Shown: positions 1 to 6,750, counted from the first letter of the stretch. The stretch: 12,132 nt of DNA from DAOTKC01 sp035449045 (GCA_035449045.1 DAOTKC010000043.1:1-12132); one strand, 5' to 3'. Notes: generated by a model from the sequence alone, not told the origin. Numbers and translations are program-made.

Positions 1-171
1 CCCGACGCGCCCTATACCGAGGTCGTAAACACCGAAGGCTATAAGAAGGTTGCCGCGACCGCGCCCGCCAAGAAGGCTCCCGCCGCCGCCAAACCGCAAC
101 CCGCTCCCGCCGCCGAATCGGGCGACGACGACCTGATGGCACAGCTTCAAAAGCTTCTGGCCGGCGGTTAA
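1..171 (+). CDS. C-terminal end of an unidentified protein (partial)
   Basis: Frame 1 is open from the window edge to a TAA at 169-171 and gives the last 56 residues of a protein. It begins with an ordinary-looking stretch (PDAPYTEVVNTEGYKKVA), then an Ala/Pro/Lys-rich low-complexity linker, then an acidic DDD and a short helix-like end (LMAQLQKLLAGG). Such a linker plus a short terminal helix is common where a flexible tail carries a docking segment, but I do not recognise the family and assign no function. Codon use (GCC, CCC, GAC) matches the other genes here, so it is probably a real gene and not a chance frame. The following hairpins at 182-260 are its likely terminator region. The KOR operon on the same strand begins 103 bases downstream, so read-through into it is possible. 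Confidence 0.7.
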   Translation, partial: PDAPYTEVVNTEGYKKVAATAPAKKAPAAAKPQPAPAAESGDDDLMAQLQKLLAGG

Positions 172-219
172 TAAGAGTTACTTAAGGGAAAGCCTTAGGC
201 CAATTCCCCTTAAATAATG

Positions 220-260
220 CATTCAACCACCTTGCCGGTGGTTGAATGTTTTGTTTTCTT
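220..260 (+). terminator. Rho-independent terminator / possible attenuator before the KOR operon
   Basis: A perfect 12-bp stem (220-231 with 237-248) encloses a 5-base loop TTGCC and is followed directly by the T-rich run TTTTGTTTTCTT (249-260). This is a textbook intrinsic terminator. The ribosome binding site of the next gene (AAGGAAGG, 261-268) begins at the very next base, leaving no room for a promoter between terminator and gene. A weaker imperfect hairpin (182-213, TTAAGGG pairing CCCTTAA) lies just upstream. The structure is either the terminator of the upstream gene with read-through, or an attenuator. Confidence 0.8.
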
Positions 261-274
261 AAGGAAGGAACAAG

Positions 275-490
275 ATGAACAGAATCGAAATCAACAAAAA
301 CGCTTGCAAGGGCTGCGGGCTTTGCGTCGCGGCCTGTCCCAAAAAAATTCTCGAGCTCTCCAAAACCGAGAGCAACGACAAGGGTTACTTCGTCGCCGCC
401 GTCGCCGAACCGTCCCAATGCATAGCCTGCGCCTTTTGCGCCGAGATGTGCCCCGACTGCGCGATAACGGTGTTCAAAGACAAAGCTTAG
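275..490 (+). CDS. korD: 2[4Fe-4S] ferredoxin-type delta subunit of 2-oxoacid:ferredoxin oxidoreductase
   Basis: This 71-residue protein is a small bacterial-type ferredoxin. Two cluster motifs are complete: C11-x2-C14-x2-C17-x3-C21-P, and C49-x2-C52-x2-C55-x3-C59-P. It should therefore hold two [4Fe-4S] clusters and pass electrons from the thiamine-bound intermediate to free ferredoxin. The start is supported by AAGGAAGG at 261-268, six bases before the ATG. It is the first gene of a four-gene operon; its TAG stop overlaps the GGAG of the next gene. The assignment as a KOR/VOR delta subunit, rather than a free ferredoxin, rests on the adjoining alpha, beta and gamma genes. Databases name homologues KorD, VorC or OorD depending on the presumed substrate. 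Confidence 0.92.
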   Translation: MNRIEINKNACKGCGLCVAACPKKILELSKTESNDKGYFVAAVAEPSQCIACAFCAEMCPDCAITVFKDKA

Positions 491-499
491 GAGAATACT

Positions 500-1564
500 A
501 TGGCCGACAAAGCATTGATGAAAGGCAACGAAGCGATTGCGGAGGCCGCCGTTTTAGGCGGTTGCCGCTGCTATTTCGGCTATCCCATCACGCCGCAAAA
601 CGAAATTCCCGAATATATGTCCAAGCGGCTCCCCGAAGTGGGCGGCAAGTTTTTGCAGGCCGAAAGCGAGATAGCCGCCATTAATATGGTTTACGGCGCG
701 GCGGCTTGCGGCGTGCGCGCCATGACGTCGTCGTCCAGCCCCGGCATCAGCTTAAAGCAGGAAGGGATTTCCTATCTCGCCGGCGCCGAACTGCCCGCCG
801 TCATAGTCAACATGATGCGCTGCGGCCCCGGCCTCGGCGGCATCCAGCCCGCTCAAGGCGACTATTTTCAGGCGGTCAAGGGGGGCGGCCACGGCGACTA
901 CCGCATGTTGGTCTACGCGCCTTCCACTGTTCAGGAATGCGTCGACATCATTTACAACGCCTTCGATAAGGCCGAAAAGTATCGCCTTCCCGTCATGATT
1001 TTGGGCGACGGCATGTTGGGCCAAATTATGGAAGCGGTTCAACTCCCAAAGATGCGCGACATATCCGAGATAAAGAAGCCGGAGTGGGCGGTAACGGGAG
1101 AGAATAAGGGCGAATCGAGAAAAATCATCAACTCGCTCTACATAGAGCCCGACGAGCTTGAGACGGTCAATTTGAGGCTGGCGGCCCGCTACGCCGAAAT
1201 GAAGAAAAACGAAACGGCGTGGGAAAGCTATTTGACGGACGACGCCGAGATAGTGCTCGCCGCCTACGGCACGGTGGGACGCATAGCGAAATCCGCCGTC
1301 GGCATTCTCAGGAGCAAGGGAATTAAGGCCGGCCTACTCCGTCCTATTACACTCTATCCCTTCCCCTCAGAGGTGTTTTTAAAGCTTGCCGAGTTTTCTC
1401 ACGTCAAAAAGTTTATTACCGTCGAGCTTTCTTTAGGCCAGATGGTCGAGGACGTCCGGCTTGCGGTGGAAGGCAAAAAGCCCGTGCTGCTTCTCGGACG
1501 TGCGGGCGGCAACGTCGTGACGCCCGAGGATATCGCGGCCTTTGCCGAAAAGGAGGGTATATAG
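500..1564 (+). CDS. korA: 2-oxoacid:ferredoxin oxidoreductase, alpha subunit (KorA/VorB type)
   Basis: The 354-residue product has the domain I/II arrangement of the separate alpha subunit found in multi-subunit oxoacid:ferredoxin oxidoreductases. Near the N-terminus is MKGNEAIAEAA, then GYPITPQ (residues 27-33), the thiamine-contacting motif of this superfamily. It is followed by the QAESEIAA segment (about 53-60) and the conserved RCGPGLGG and QGDY stretches (about 107-122). The C-terminal half (about 245-354) carries the transketolase-C-like domain ending in GRAGGNV and TPEDI. With the beta subunit it forms the active site that decarboxylates a 2-oxoacid and transfers the acyl group to CoA. 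The start has AGGAG at 489-493. The KGNEAIAEAA/GYPITPQ pattern is what databases often call VorB (3-methyl-2-oxobutanoate), but 2-oxoglutarate enzymes look very similar, so the substrate is not settled. Confidence 0.93.
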   Translation: MADKALMKGNEAIAEAAVLGGCRCYFGYPITPQNEIPEYMSKRLPEVGGKFLQAESEIAAINMVYGAAACGVRAMTSSSSPGISLKQEGISYLAGAELPAVIVNMMRCGPGLGGIQPAQGDYFQAVKGGGHGDYRMLVYAPSTVQECVDIIYNAFDKAEKYRLPVMILGDGMLGQIMEAVQLPKMRDISEIKKPEWAVTGENKGESRKIINSLYIEPDELETVNLRLAARYAEMKKNETAWESYLTDDAEIVLAAYGTVGRIAKSAVGILRSKGIKAGLLRPITLYPFPSEVFLKLAEFSHVKKFITVELSLGQMVEDVRLAVEGKKPVLLLGRAGGNVVTPEDIAAFAEKEGI

Positions 1565-1565
1565 C

Positions 1566-2303
1566 ATGGCGATCGTCTTTAAGAAAACCGATATGCTGAC
1601 GGACAACCCTACCCATTACTGCCCGGGTTGCGGCCACGGCATAGCCCACCGCCTCCTCGCCGAGGCTACTGAACCTTATTCGGGCAACGTCGTGGGGATC
1701 GCGCCGGTAGGTTGCGCCGTCTTCGCTTACAACTATTTCAACTGCGACATGATTGAGGCCGCCCACGGCCGCGCGCCCGCCGTCGCGACCGGCGTCAGAG
1801 CCGCGCTCCCCGATAAGACGGTGTTCGTCTATCAAGGCGACGGCGATTTGGCGAGCATCGGCCTCGGCGAAATCGTCCACGCCGCGGCGCGGGGAATTAA
1901 TATCACTGTCATTTTCATTAACAACGCGATTTACGGCATGACGGGCGGCCAGATGGCGCCCACCACGCTCGCGGGACAAAAGGCGACGACCTGCCAAGGC
2001 GGAAGAACGCCCGCCGAGGCGGGCAACCCGATTAAGGTTTGCGAGATGCTGGCGACGCTTGACGGCCCCTCGTTTATTGCGCGCTGCGCGCTTGATTCCG
2101 TCAAAAACGTCCGTGCCGCCGCCGCTGCCATTAAAAAGGCGTTTTCATATCAGGCGCAGAACAAGGGCTTTTCCTTTGTCGAGCTGCTTTCGTCCTGTCC
2201 CACCAACTGGCACCTAAATCCTGTCGAGGCGCTCAAGTTCGTTTCGGAGAAGATGACAAAAACCTTCCCCTTAGGCATTTTCAAAGACATCGGAGAAAAC
2301 TAG
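1566..2303 (+). CDS. korB: 2-oxoacid:ferredoxin oxidoreductase, thiamine-pyrophosphate-binding beta subunit
   Basis: This 245-residue subunit binds thiamine pyrophosphate and magnesium. CPGCGH (residues 19-24) is the hallmark near the N-terminus of KOR/VOR beta subunits. The TPP motif runs from GDGD (91-94) to NN (119-120), followed by YGMTGGQ (123-129). I place the start at ATG 1566, because AGGAGGG at 1551-1557 lies eight bases upstream. A TTG at 1542 would add eight residues but would put the ribosome binding site inside the gene. The alpha-subunit stop and this ATG are separated by one base, which implies translational coupling. The length and lack of Fe-S cysteine motifs fit the short KorB type, which takes its clusters from the delta subunit. 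The C-terminal cysteine in LLSSCPTNW is also typical of the family. Confidence 0.94.
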   Translation: MAIVFKKTDMLTDNPTHYCPGCGHGIAHRLLAEATEPYSGNVVGIAPVGCAVFAYNYFNCDMIEAAHGRAPAVATGVRAALPDKTVFVYQGDGDLASIGLGEIVHAAARGINITVIFINNAIYGMTGGQMAPTTLAGQKATTCQGGRTPAEAGNPIKVCEMLATLDGPSFIARCALDSVKNVRAAAAAIKKAFSYQAQNKGFSFVELLSSCPTNWHLNPVEALKFVSEKMTKTFPLGIFKDIGEN

Positions 2304-2304
2304 T

Positions 2305-2841
2305 ATGGAAAAATTGATTATATCGGGCTTTGGCGGACAAGGCGTCTTAAGTTTGGGACAAATTATAGCATACGCCGCGATGGGCGAAGGGCTGGAAGTG
2401 ACGTGGCTTCCCTCCTACGGACCGGAAATGCGCGGCGGCACCGCCAACTGCAGCGTCGTTATCGATAAAACGACGGTAGCCTCGCCCGTCATCGCCGTTC
2501 CCGACACGCTGATTGCCATGAACAAGCCCAGCCTCACCAAATTTGAAAGCAAAGTAAGGTCGGGCGGAAAAATTTTGATTAACAGCTCGCTCATTTCGGA
2601 AAAGCCGAGCCGCTCCGACATCGAAGCCTACTGCATTCCCGCCAACGACATAGCGCATTCGGCGGGTAACGACAAGGCGGCGAGTTTGGTTATGATGGGG
2701 GCGTATCTCGCGCTTTCGGGCTTTTTGAGCTATGACGCGGCAAAAGCCGCGATATCGAAATATTTCAGCGCAAAGCCCGCCTTCATCGCGTCCAACCTCG
2801 CGGCGTTCGAGGCAGGCTATAACTTATTCTCGGATAAATAG
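2305..2841 (+). CDS. korC: 2-oxoacid:ferredoxin oxidoreductase, gamma subunit
   Basis: The product is 178 residues, the usual size for a free gamma subunit. It begins with GFGGQGV (residues 8-14), the glycine-rich signature, followed by the SYGPEMRGGTANC segment (about 38-50), both typical of KorC/VorA/PorG. The gamma domain completes the CoA-side architecture of the enzyme. GGAG at 2292-2295 precedes the ATG, and only one base separates it from the beta-subunit stop. This is the last gene of the operon. The next strong terminator is at 2969-2998, 127 bases beyond the stop. The delta-alpha-beta-gamma order is common in Clostridia and Bacteroidetes. The operon probably lets the cell make acyl-CoA and low-potential electrons from 2-oxoacids of amino-acid metabolism. 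Confidence 0.93.
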   Translation: MEKLIISGFGGQGVLSLGQIIAYAAMGEGLEVTWLPSYGPEMRGGTANCSVVIDKTTVASPVIAVPDTLIAMNKPSLTKFESKVRSGGKILINSSLISEKPSRSDIEAYCIPANDIAHSAGNDKAASLVMMGAYLALSGFLSYDAAKAAISKYFSAKPAFIASNLAAFEAGYNLFSDK

Positions 2842-2968
2842 AGCTTTGCGGCCGCCAAAACCTTAAAGCCTTTTAAGTTTTATAAGGCAATCAAATAACC
2901 GCAAAACAACTACAAAATTATAACAATCTCAAAGTATAATTCAATCATTAAAGATTAAGTATTTTCAG

Positions 2969-2998
2969 TCGCCGCGGGGTATGCCGCGGCGATTTTTT
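2969..2998 (+). terminator. Rho-independent terminator of the KOR operon
   Basis: A perfect 9-bp GC-rich stem (TCGCCGCGG at 2969-2977 with CCGCGGCGA at 2984-2992) has a six-base loop and is followed by six T residues (2993-2998). It lies 127 bases past the korC stop on the same strand. Confidence 0.88.
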
Positions 2999-3033
2999 AT
3001 AAAGCAAATGCAACGCAAAAAGTAATAAATATA

Positions 3034-3085
3034 TACAACATATTGTGGGTTATTTTCAAAACTGCAAATATGTTGTAGTTTTTTG
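3034..3085. repeat. 11-bp inverted repeat with 22-base loop, followed by a T run
   Basis: TACAACATATT at 3034-3044 is the exact reverse complement of 3067-3077, and G plus six T residues follow at 3078-3084. The stem is almost all A-T, so it would be a weak terminator. A DNA-binding site for a dimeric regulator, acting on the promoter 40 bases downstream, is the alternative. The pairing is certain; the role is inference. Confidence 0.5.
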
Positions 3086-3116
3086 AGAGAATTTCCAAAA
3101 ATCAAGCCTTTTTAAT

Positions 3117-3145
3117 TTGACGAAAAACCAAACATTTTGTATAAT
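3117..3145 (+). promoter_or_regulatory. Near-consensus sigma-A promoter without an evident gene
   Basis: TTGACG (3117-3122), a 17-base spacer and TATAAT (3140-3145) match the vegetative consensus at 11 of 12 positions. Transcription would begin near 3152 and run through the A-rich repeat to the hairpin at 3457-3490. It points towards the 3' end of purB, so it does not serve any annotated gene in this window. Confidence 0.6.
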
Positions 3146-3151
3146 AAACTC

Positions 3152-3495
3152 AAGCTTTAGGTGTTTTGGTGCTCAAAGCTCGAAAAAAATGTTATCAGAA
3201 ATACTAAAGAACACAAAAAATACCTAAGCAATACCGACGAGCGCAAGCGAAAAACAAAAGTAAGACCTAAGAAGAACAAAGGAAAAACAAAGGTTTCGGT
3301 AGTTTTTTTCAAGATTAAATCACTAAAGAAATACCGCTCGAAAAAATCAAAAGACACAAAAGAAATACAAAAGACACAAAAGAAATACAAAAGATACAAA
3401 AGAAATACAAAAGATACAAAAGAAATACAAAAGACACAAAAGAAATACAAAAGATAAAGCAGAGAGCCGCCGAAAGGCGGCTCTCTGCTTATTTT
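3152..3495 (+). ncRNA. Candidate untranslated transcript (orphan transcription unit)
   Basis: This is inferred from a strong promoter (3117-3145) and a strong terminator (3457-3490 plus TTATTTTGTTGTT) that bracket about 340 bases with no credible gene. The RNA would be very A-rich, contain the 20-base tandem repeat, and end in a stable hairpin with a GAAA loop. I do not recognise it as a member of a known RNA family. The alternative is a 98-residue, very lysine-rich small protein starting at GTG 3161; there is no ribosome binding site for it. Transcription has not been shown. Confidence 0.3.
3361..3455. repeat. 20-bp A-rich tandem repeat, about 4.75 copies
   Basis: The unit is AGAAATACAAAAGAYACAAA, with Y being C, T, T, C in the four full copies beginning at 3361, 3381, 3401 and 3421. 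A partial fifth copy covers 3441-3455, and a degenerate copy precedes them at 3341-3360. The unit itself is two related pieces (AAAAGAAATAC and AAAAGAYAC). Looser matches (AGAAATAC, AAAGAACAC, AAAGAAATACC) occur between 3198 and 3345. The period is not a multiple of three, which argues against selection as protein. Expansion by slipped-strand copying is the simplest origin. Confidence 0.9.
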
Positions 3496-3500
3496 GTTGT
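3457..3500. terminator. Bidirectional terminator shared by purB and the orphan unit
   Basis: A perfect 15-bp stem (3457-3471 with 3476-3490) is closed by a GAAA tetraloop, one of the most stable known. On the plus strand it is followed by TTATTTTGTTGTT. On the minus strand the next bases are the complement of the A-rich repeat (TTATCTTTTGTATTTC and so on), which serves as a long U-rich tail. It lies 53 bases beyond the purB stop, so it is the natural purB terminator. Confidence 0.88.
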
Positions 3501-3543
3501 TCCGAAAATTATAAGCCTATGTTCGTGCAATCCTATACCTTAA

Positions 3544-4935
3544 TTATAAATAGGCAAGCCTTTTTTGGACTTTTTCGATAAATTCCACCGTCTGCATGGC
3601 GGCGCAGCCGATATAGTTCTTGGGATTTAGGGCGGCGGCGGCCGAGTCGGCGTATGGCGCGAAGGCGGGGTCAGCTAGGAGCCTTTCAATAAAGTCGTTG
3701 GCTCCGCCGCCCCGAACGTTGAGCGCGGCGGCCATGGCGTGCGTCCTTATGACCTCGTGAAGCGTCTGGCGGTCGCCGCCCGCCTTGACCGCTTCCATCA
3801 GAAGGTTTTCGCTCGCCATGAAGGGGAGCTCCTCGTTTATATATTTTTCAATCACTTTTTCGTAGACGTTGAGGCCGGCCGTGATTTTTTCCAAAATAAT
3901 TAAGATGGCGTCGGCGGTAAGGAAGGCCTGTGAATTGACGATTCTGCGGTTGGCCGAGTCGTCCAGCGTCCGCTCGAACCATTGCGTCGCCTCGGTCACG
4001 GCGGCGTTTACGGGAAGGCTCATAAGATAGCGCGAAAGCGAGCAGACACGCTCCGACATCATGGGATTTCGCTTATATGCCATCGCCGAGCTTCCCACCT
4101 GATTTTTGCCGAAGGGCTCCTCCATCTCCTTACGGCTCTGAAGCAGCCTTAAGTCGGTGGCGAATTTGGAGGCGCTCTGCGCTATCCCCGACAGCGCGGA
4201 AAGCACAAAATAGTCGAATTTCCTTGTGTAAGTCTGGCCGCTGACGTCGAAGACCCGGGGAAAGCCCATCTTTTTGGCGACCGCTTTATCGAGCGCCTTG
4301 ACTTTTTCGTAGTCGCCCGAGAACAATTCGAGAAAGCTCGCCTGTGTGCCCGTCGTGCCCTTGGCGCCGCGCAGGCGGTAGCCCTCGAGAACAGAGGCCA
4401 AATTCTCCAGGTCGAGCATGAAGTCCTGAATATAGAGGGTGAACCGCTTTCCCACCGTGGTAAGCTGCGCCGCTTGATAGTGGGTGAGCCCCAGCGCGGG
4501 AAGGTCCTTATATTTTAAGGCGAGAGCGGCGAGGTTTTTTATGACGGCTTTGAGCCTAGCCGAAAGGATGGTGAGTCCCTCGTGCATTTGAATGAGCTCG
4601 GAGTTGTCGGTGACGAAGCAGCTCGTCGCGCCGAGATGTATTATGGGTTTTGCGGCGGGGCAGGCCAGCCCCAGCGTGTAGATGTGTGCCATGACGTCGT
4701 GGCGCACCTCGGCTTCACGCGCCGCCGCCGCCTCAAAGTCGATGTTGTCGAGATTTGCCCTTATTTCGGCCAGCTGCTCCTCGGTTATGGGAAGTCCCAG
4801 CTCCTTCTGGCACTCGGCGAGCGCCAGCCACAGCCTGCGCCACAGCCCGATTCGGTGCTGCTCCGAGAAAATTTTGAGCATTTCGGCACTTGCGTATCTT
4901 TCGGAAAGCGGATTGGAATATTTATCGTTCTGCAT
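3544..4935 (-). CDS. purB: Adenylosuccinate lyase
   Basis: This 463-residue enzyme of the fumarase/aspartase superfamily splits fumarate from SAICAR and from adenylosuccinate in purine synthesis; it is a cytosolic homotetramer. The superfamily signature GSSAMAYKRNP lies at 281-291 and contains the catalytic-loop serines. The catalytic histidines are expected at H79 (in VRHDVMAH) and H152 (in GLTHYQAAQ). Further conserved blocks are HLGATSC (100-106), KGTTGTQASF (192-201), GQTYTRK (233-239) and ERTLDDSANR (321-330). From memory, these blocks resemble human-type ADSL more than the shorter Bacillus-type PurB of about 430 residues. The start is fixed by TAAGGAG (plus-strand 4940-4946), five bases before the ATG. 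It stands apart from any purine operon here. A TATAAT (4981-4986, minus) supplies a possible own promoter. Confidence 0.96.
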   Translation of the reverse strand: MQNDKYSNPLSERYASAEMLKIFSEQHRIGLWRRLWLALAECQKELGLPITEEQLAEIRANLDNIDFEAAAAREAEVRHDVMAHIYTLGLACPAAKPIIHLGATSCFVTDNSELIQMHEGLTILSARLKAVIKNLAALALKYKDLPALGLTHYQAAQLTTVGKRFTLYIQDFMLDLENLASVLEGYRLRGAKGTTGTQASFLELFSGDYEKVKALDKAVAKKMGFPRVFDVSGQTYTRKFDYFVLSALSGIAQSASKFATDLRLLQSRKEMEEPFGKNQVGSSAMAYKRNPMMSERVCSLSRYLMSLPVNAAVTEATQWFERTLDDSANRRIVNSQAFLTADAILIILEKITAGLNVYEKVIEKYINEELPFMASENLLMEAVKAGGDRQTLHEVIRTHAMAAALNVRGGGANDFIERLLADPAFAPYADSAAAALNPKNYIGCAAMQTVEFIEKVQKRLAYL

Positions 4936-4980
4936 ATTGCTCCTTAGGCGCCAAGGCGCGGAAGAGTTTTTTCCTTAACG

Positions 4981-4986
4981 ATTATA
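4981..4986 (-). promoter_or_regulatory. purB: Probable -10 element of purB
   Basis: The minus strand reads GTTATAATCG here, a perfect TATAAT about 46 bases before the purB ATG. No good -35 hexamer is seen at 16-18 bases: the sequence there is A/T-rich, with a possible weak TTCAAC at 20 bases. A small GC palindrome (GCGCC-TT-GGCGC, about 4947-4958) lies in the leader just before the ribosome binding site. Confidence 0.4.
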
Positions 4987-5119
4987 ACACAATTTTTTTT
5001 AATTTTGTTGAATTTGCGTTTTTTTAACTCTTTTTATCTTGGTCGAATTTTTTCTCTAAAATCAAATTTTTAAGATATATATTTATTGTATCAGCTCTTA
5101 TAGGTTTATCAAGCACGGA

Positions 5120-6709
5120 TTATTCGGCTGACTCGGCCGCGGCCGCCTTTGCTTTTCCTATTCCGTTGAAGGCGCGGTCAATAAGCTCCTGTTTGGGCGG
5201 CTTGGTAAACAGGCTGACGACGATAGTAATGAGCAGCGAGAATATCATGGAAGAGACGCCGATAATAGGGCTCTTGCCGATTCCGCCCTTGATGACGGCA
5301 ACAGCGCCGCTGAAGTTGGGTTCGGGATAGAGGAAGCCGAACAGCGCGATGAGGCCTATTGTGAGGACGACAGAACCGATTATGGACGACCAAGCCGCCG
5401 CCGCTGTCACCCGCTTGCTGTAAAGGCCGAGGACGTAGGGGCCCATGAAGCAGCCCGCGATAAGCCCCCAGCTCAAGCTCATCATGGTGACGATGGCGTC
5501 GATTCTGAAGTAAGCGAGGATTGCCGAGACTGCCACGAACACTATGCAGAGCACGCGCATAAGAATGCTGGTCTCTTTATCGGAGGCGTTCTTGCGGACG
5601 AATGCCTTGTAAAAATCGACCGAAACGGTGGAGGCGCTAGTAAGTGAAAGCGCGGCCAGCGTCGAGATGCTTGCCGAAAGAAGCAATACGACGACGAGGC
5701 CGAGCAGCGCGCCGGGCAGCGCCTCGTTTATCATGGTGGGAACAAGCGAGTCAAAGCCCGTGAATTCGGCGGGAGATACGAAGCGCGTCACTAAACTGCC
5801 GGTAAAATAGGCGCCGCCGCCCACGACGAAGGAAAACACAGTGCTGATAATGAGGCCCTTTTTGATGGCGGCCCTGTCCTTTATGGCGTAAAACTTATGA
5901 ATGGATTGGGGAAGCGCCCAAATTCCGAACGAAGTCAGCATGATTATGATAATCCAGTTAAAGAGCGGGCTGGTGATGAGATTATCGCCCGCTGGCGGGA
6001 AGAGCCCGAACTTTTCGCTTGAAAAGAGCGCCGACAATCCCTCGCCCCAGTTGACCTCGGGGCTCTTAAGAAGGAACATAATCATTGTGATTGTGCCGAA
6101 CACCATAATAAGCCCTTGGAAAAAGTCGGCAATCGAAGATGCGAGATAGCCGCCGAAAAAGAGGTAAACCGCGGTGATGCCGGCTAAAATTAAAACACAC
6201 CAAATAAAATCGAGCCCGAAAGTCAACTCAAATATCGCGCCCAAACCTTGGTAGACCGAGGCGCTGTAAGGAACCAGAAATATAAAGATGACGAGCGAAC
6301 CCGCGATTTTAAGCTTTTTGTCGCCGAAGCGTTTGGCTAAAAAATCGGGCATAGTCTTGGTGTCAAGGTTGCGGCTGATCATGCGCGTGCGGTCGGCGAG
6401 CACCAGCCAAGCGACCAGCGTCCCCAAAACGGCGTTAGTGATGCCGACCCAAGTCGCCGCCAGCCCCCAGCTCCAGCCGAACTTGCCGCCGAAGCCGACA
6501 AAGACGACCGCCGAAAAATAGGTCGCGCCGTAGGCGAACGCCGAAAGCCAGCCGTTCATATTGCGGTTGGCGAGCAGAAACTCGTCGATAGAATTCTTTT
6601 TAACTTTTTTTATGATGGCGATGAGCGCGAGCACCAATATGTAGGCGCCGAGCGTGAGGTATTTTGCCACTTCGGAGCCTACGGCCGCCGCAATCAACTG
6701 ACTTTTCAT
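5120..6709 (-). CDS. Sodium:solute symporter family transporter (SSS)
   Basis: This 529-residue, very hydrophobic protein fits the SSS family (PF00474, TC 2.A.21), which imports solutes such as proline, pantothenate or sugars with sodium ions. About 13 membrane segments are apparent, starting near residues 17-34. Family features are TMPDFLAKRFG (119-129), GGYLASSIADFFQG (186-199), the PQxxxKFYA stretch (267-275), and S349-T350 in a membrane segment ending DFYKAF. That Ser-Thr pair corresponds to the sodium-binding pair of PutP. The tail (about 505-529) is charged, then Ala/Glu-rich. AAGGAG lies directly upstream of the ATG on the minus strand. The gene runs towards purB with 184 AT-rich bases between them, so the two may be separate units. 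The solute cannot be told from sequence; PutP-like proline uptake is one option. Confidence 0.9.
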   Translation of the reverse strand: MKSQLIAAAVGSEVAKYLTLGAYILVLALIAIIKKVKKNSIDEFLLANRNMNGWLSAFAYGATYFSAVVFVGFGGKFGWSWGLAATWVGITNAVLGTLVAWLVLADRTRMISRNLDTKTMPDFLAKRFGDKKLKIAGSLVIFIFLVPYSASVYQGLGAIFELTFGLDFIWCVLILAGITAVYLFFGGYLASSIADFFQGLIMVFGTITMIMFLLKSPEVNWGEGLSALFSSEKFGLFPPAGDNLITSPLFNWIIIIMLTSFGIWALPQSIHKFYAIKDRAAIKKGLIISTVFSFVVGGGAYFTGSLVTRFVSPAEFTGFDSLVPTMINEALPGALLGLVVVLLLSASISTLAALSLTSASTVSVDFYKAFVRKNASDKETSILMRVLCIVFVAVSAILAYFRIDAIVTMMSLSWGLIAGCFMGPYVLGLYSKRVTAAAAWSSIIGSVVLTIGLIALFGFLYPEPNFSGAVAVIKGGIGKSPIIGVSSMIFSLLITIVVSLFTKPPKQELIDRAFNGIGKAKAAAAESAE

Positions 6710-6750
6710 TTTTTCTCCTTAAAAGGTTTAGATTACCCCGTATAAAAATC

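Larger units (their letters stand above)
2842..3543. other. 702-base AT-rich intergenic region between korC and purB
   Basis: No convincing gene lies here. From left to right it holds a weak hairpin near 2860-2882, a strong terminator (2969-2998), an 11-bp inverted repeat (3034-3077), a near-consensus promoter (3117-3145), an A-rich stretch with degenerate repeat units (about 3198-3345), a 20-bp tandem repeat (3361-3455) and a GAAA-loop hairpin (3457-3490). A lysine-rich frame from a GTG at 3161 to 3457 is open. However, the repeat contains no stop triplet in any frame on either strand, and the GTG has no ribosome binding site, so I do not call it a gene. Confidence 0.8.

Noticed and set aside
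1416..1997. 193-residue minus-strand frame across korA and korB
   Set aside because: It is a shadow of two well-supported genes with clear motifs; it shows arginine-rich, low-quality composition and no family features.
2935..2940. TATAAT downstream of korC as a promoter
   Set aside because: There is no -35-like hexamer at 16-18 bases, and transcription would hit the terminator at 2969 almost at once.
3361..3455. CRISPR-like array
   Set aside because: The repeats are direct head-to-tail copies without spacers, the unit is only 20 bases and A-rich, and there are no cas genes.
3161..3457. 98-residue lysine-rich plus-strand frame, and an overlapping 97-residue minus-strand frame rich in Phe and Cys
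   Set aside because: The tandem repeat has no stop triplets in any of six frames, so long frames arise by chance. The plus-strand GTG has no ribosome binding site and composition is extreme. Kept only as an alternative to an untranslated RNA.
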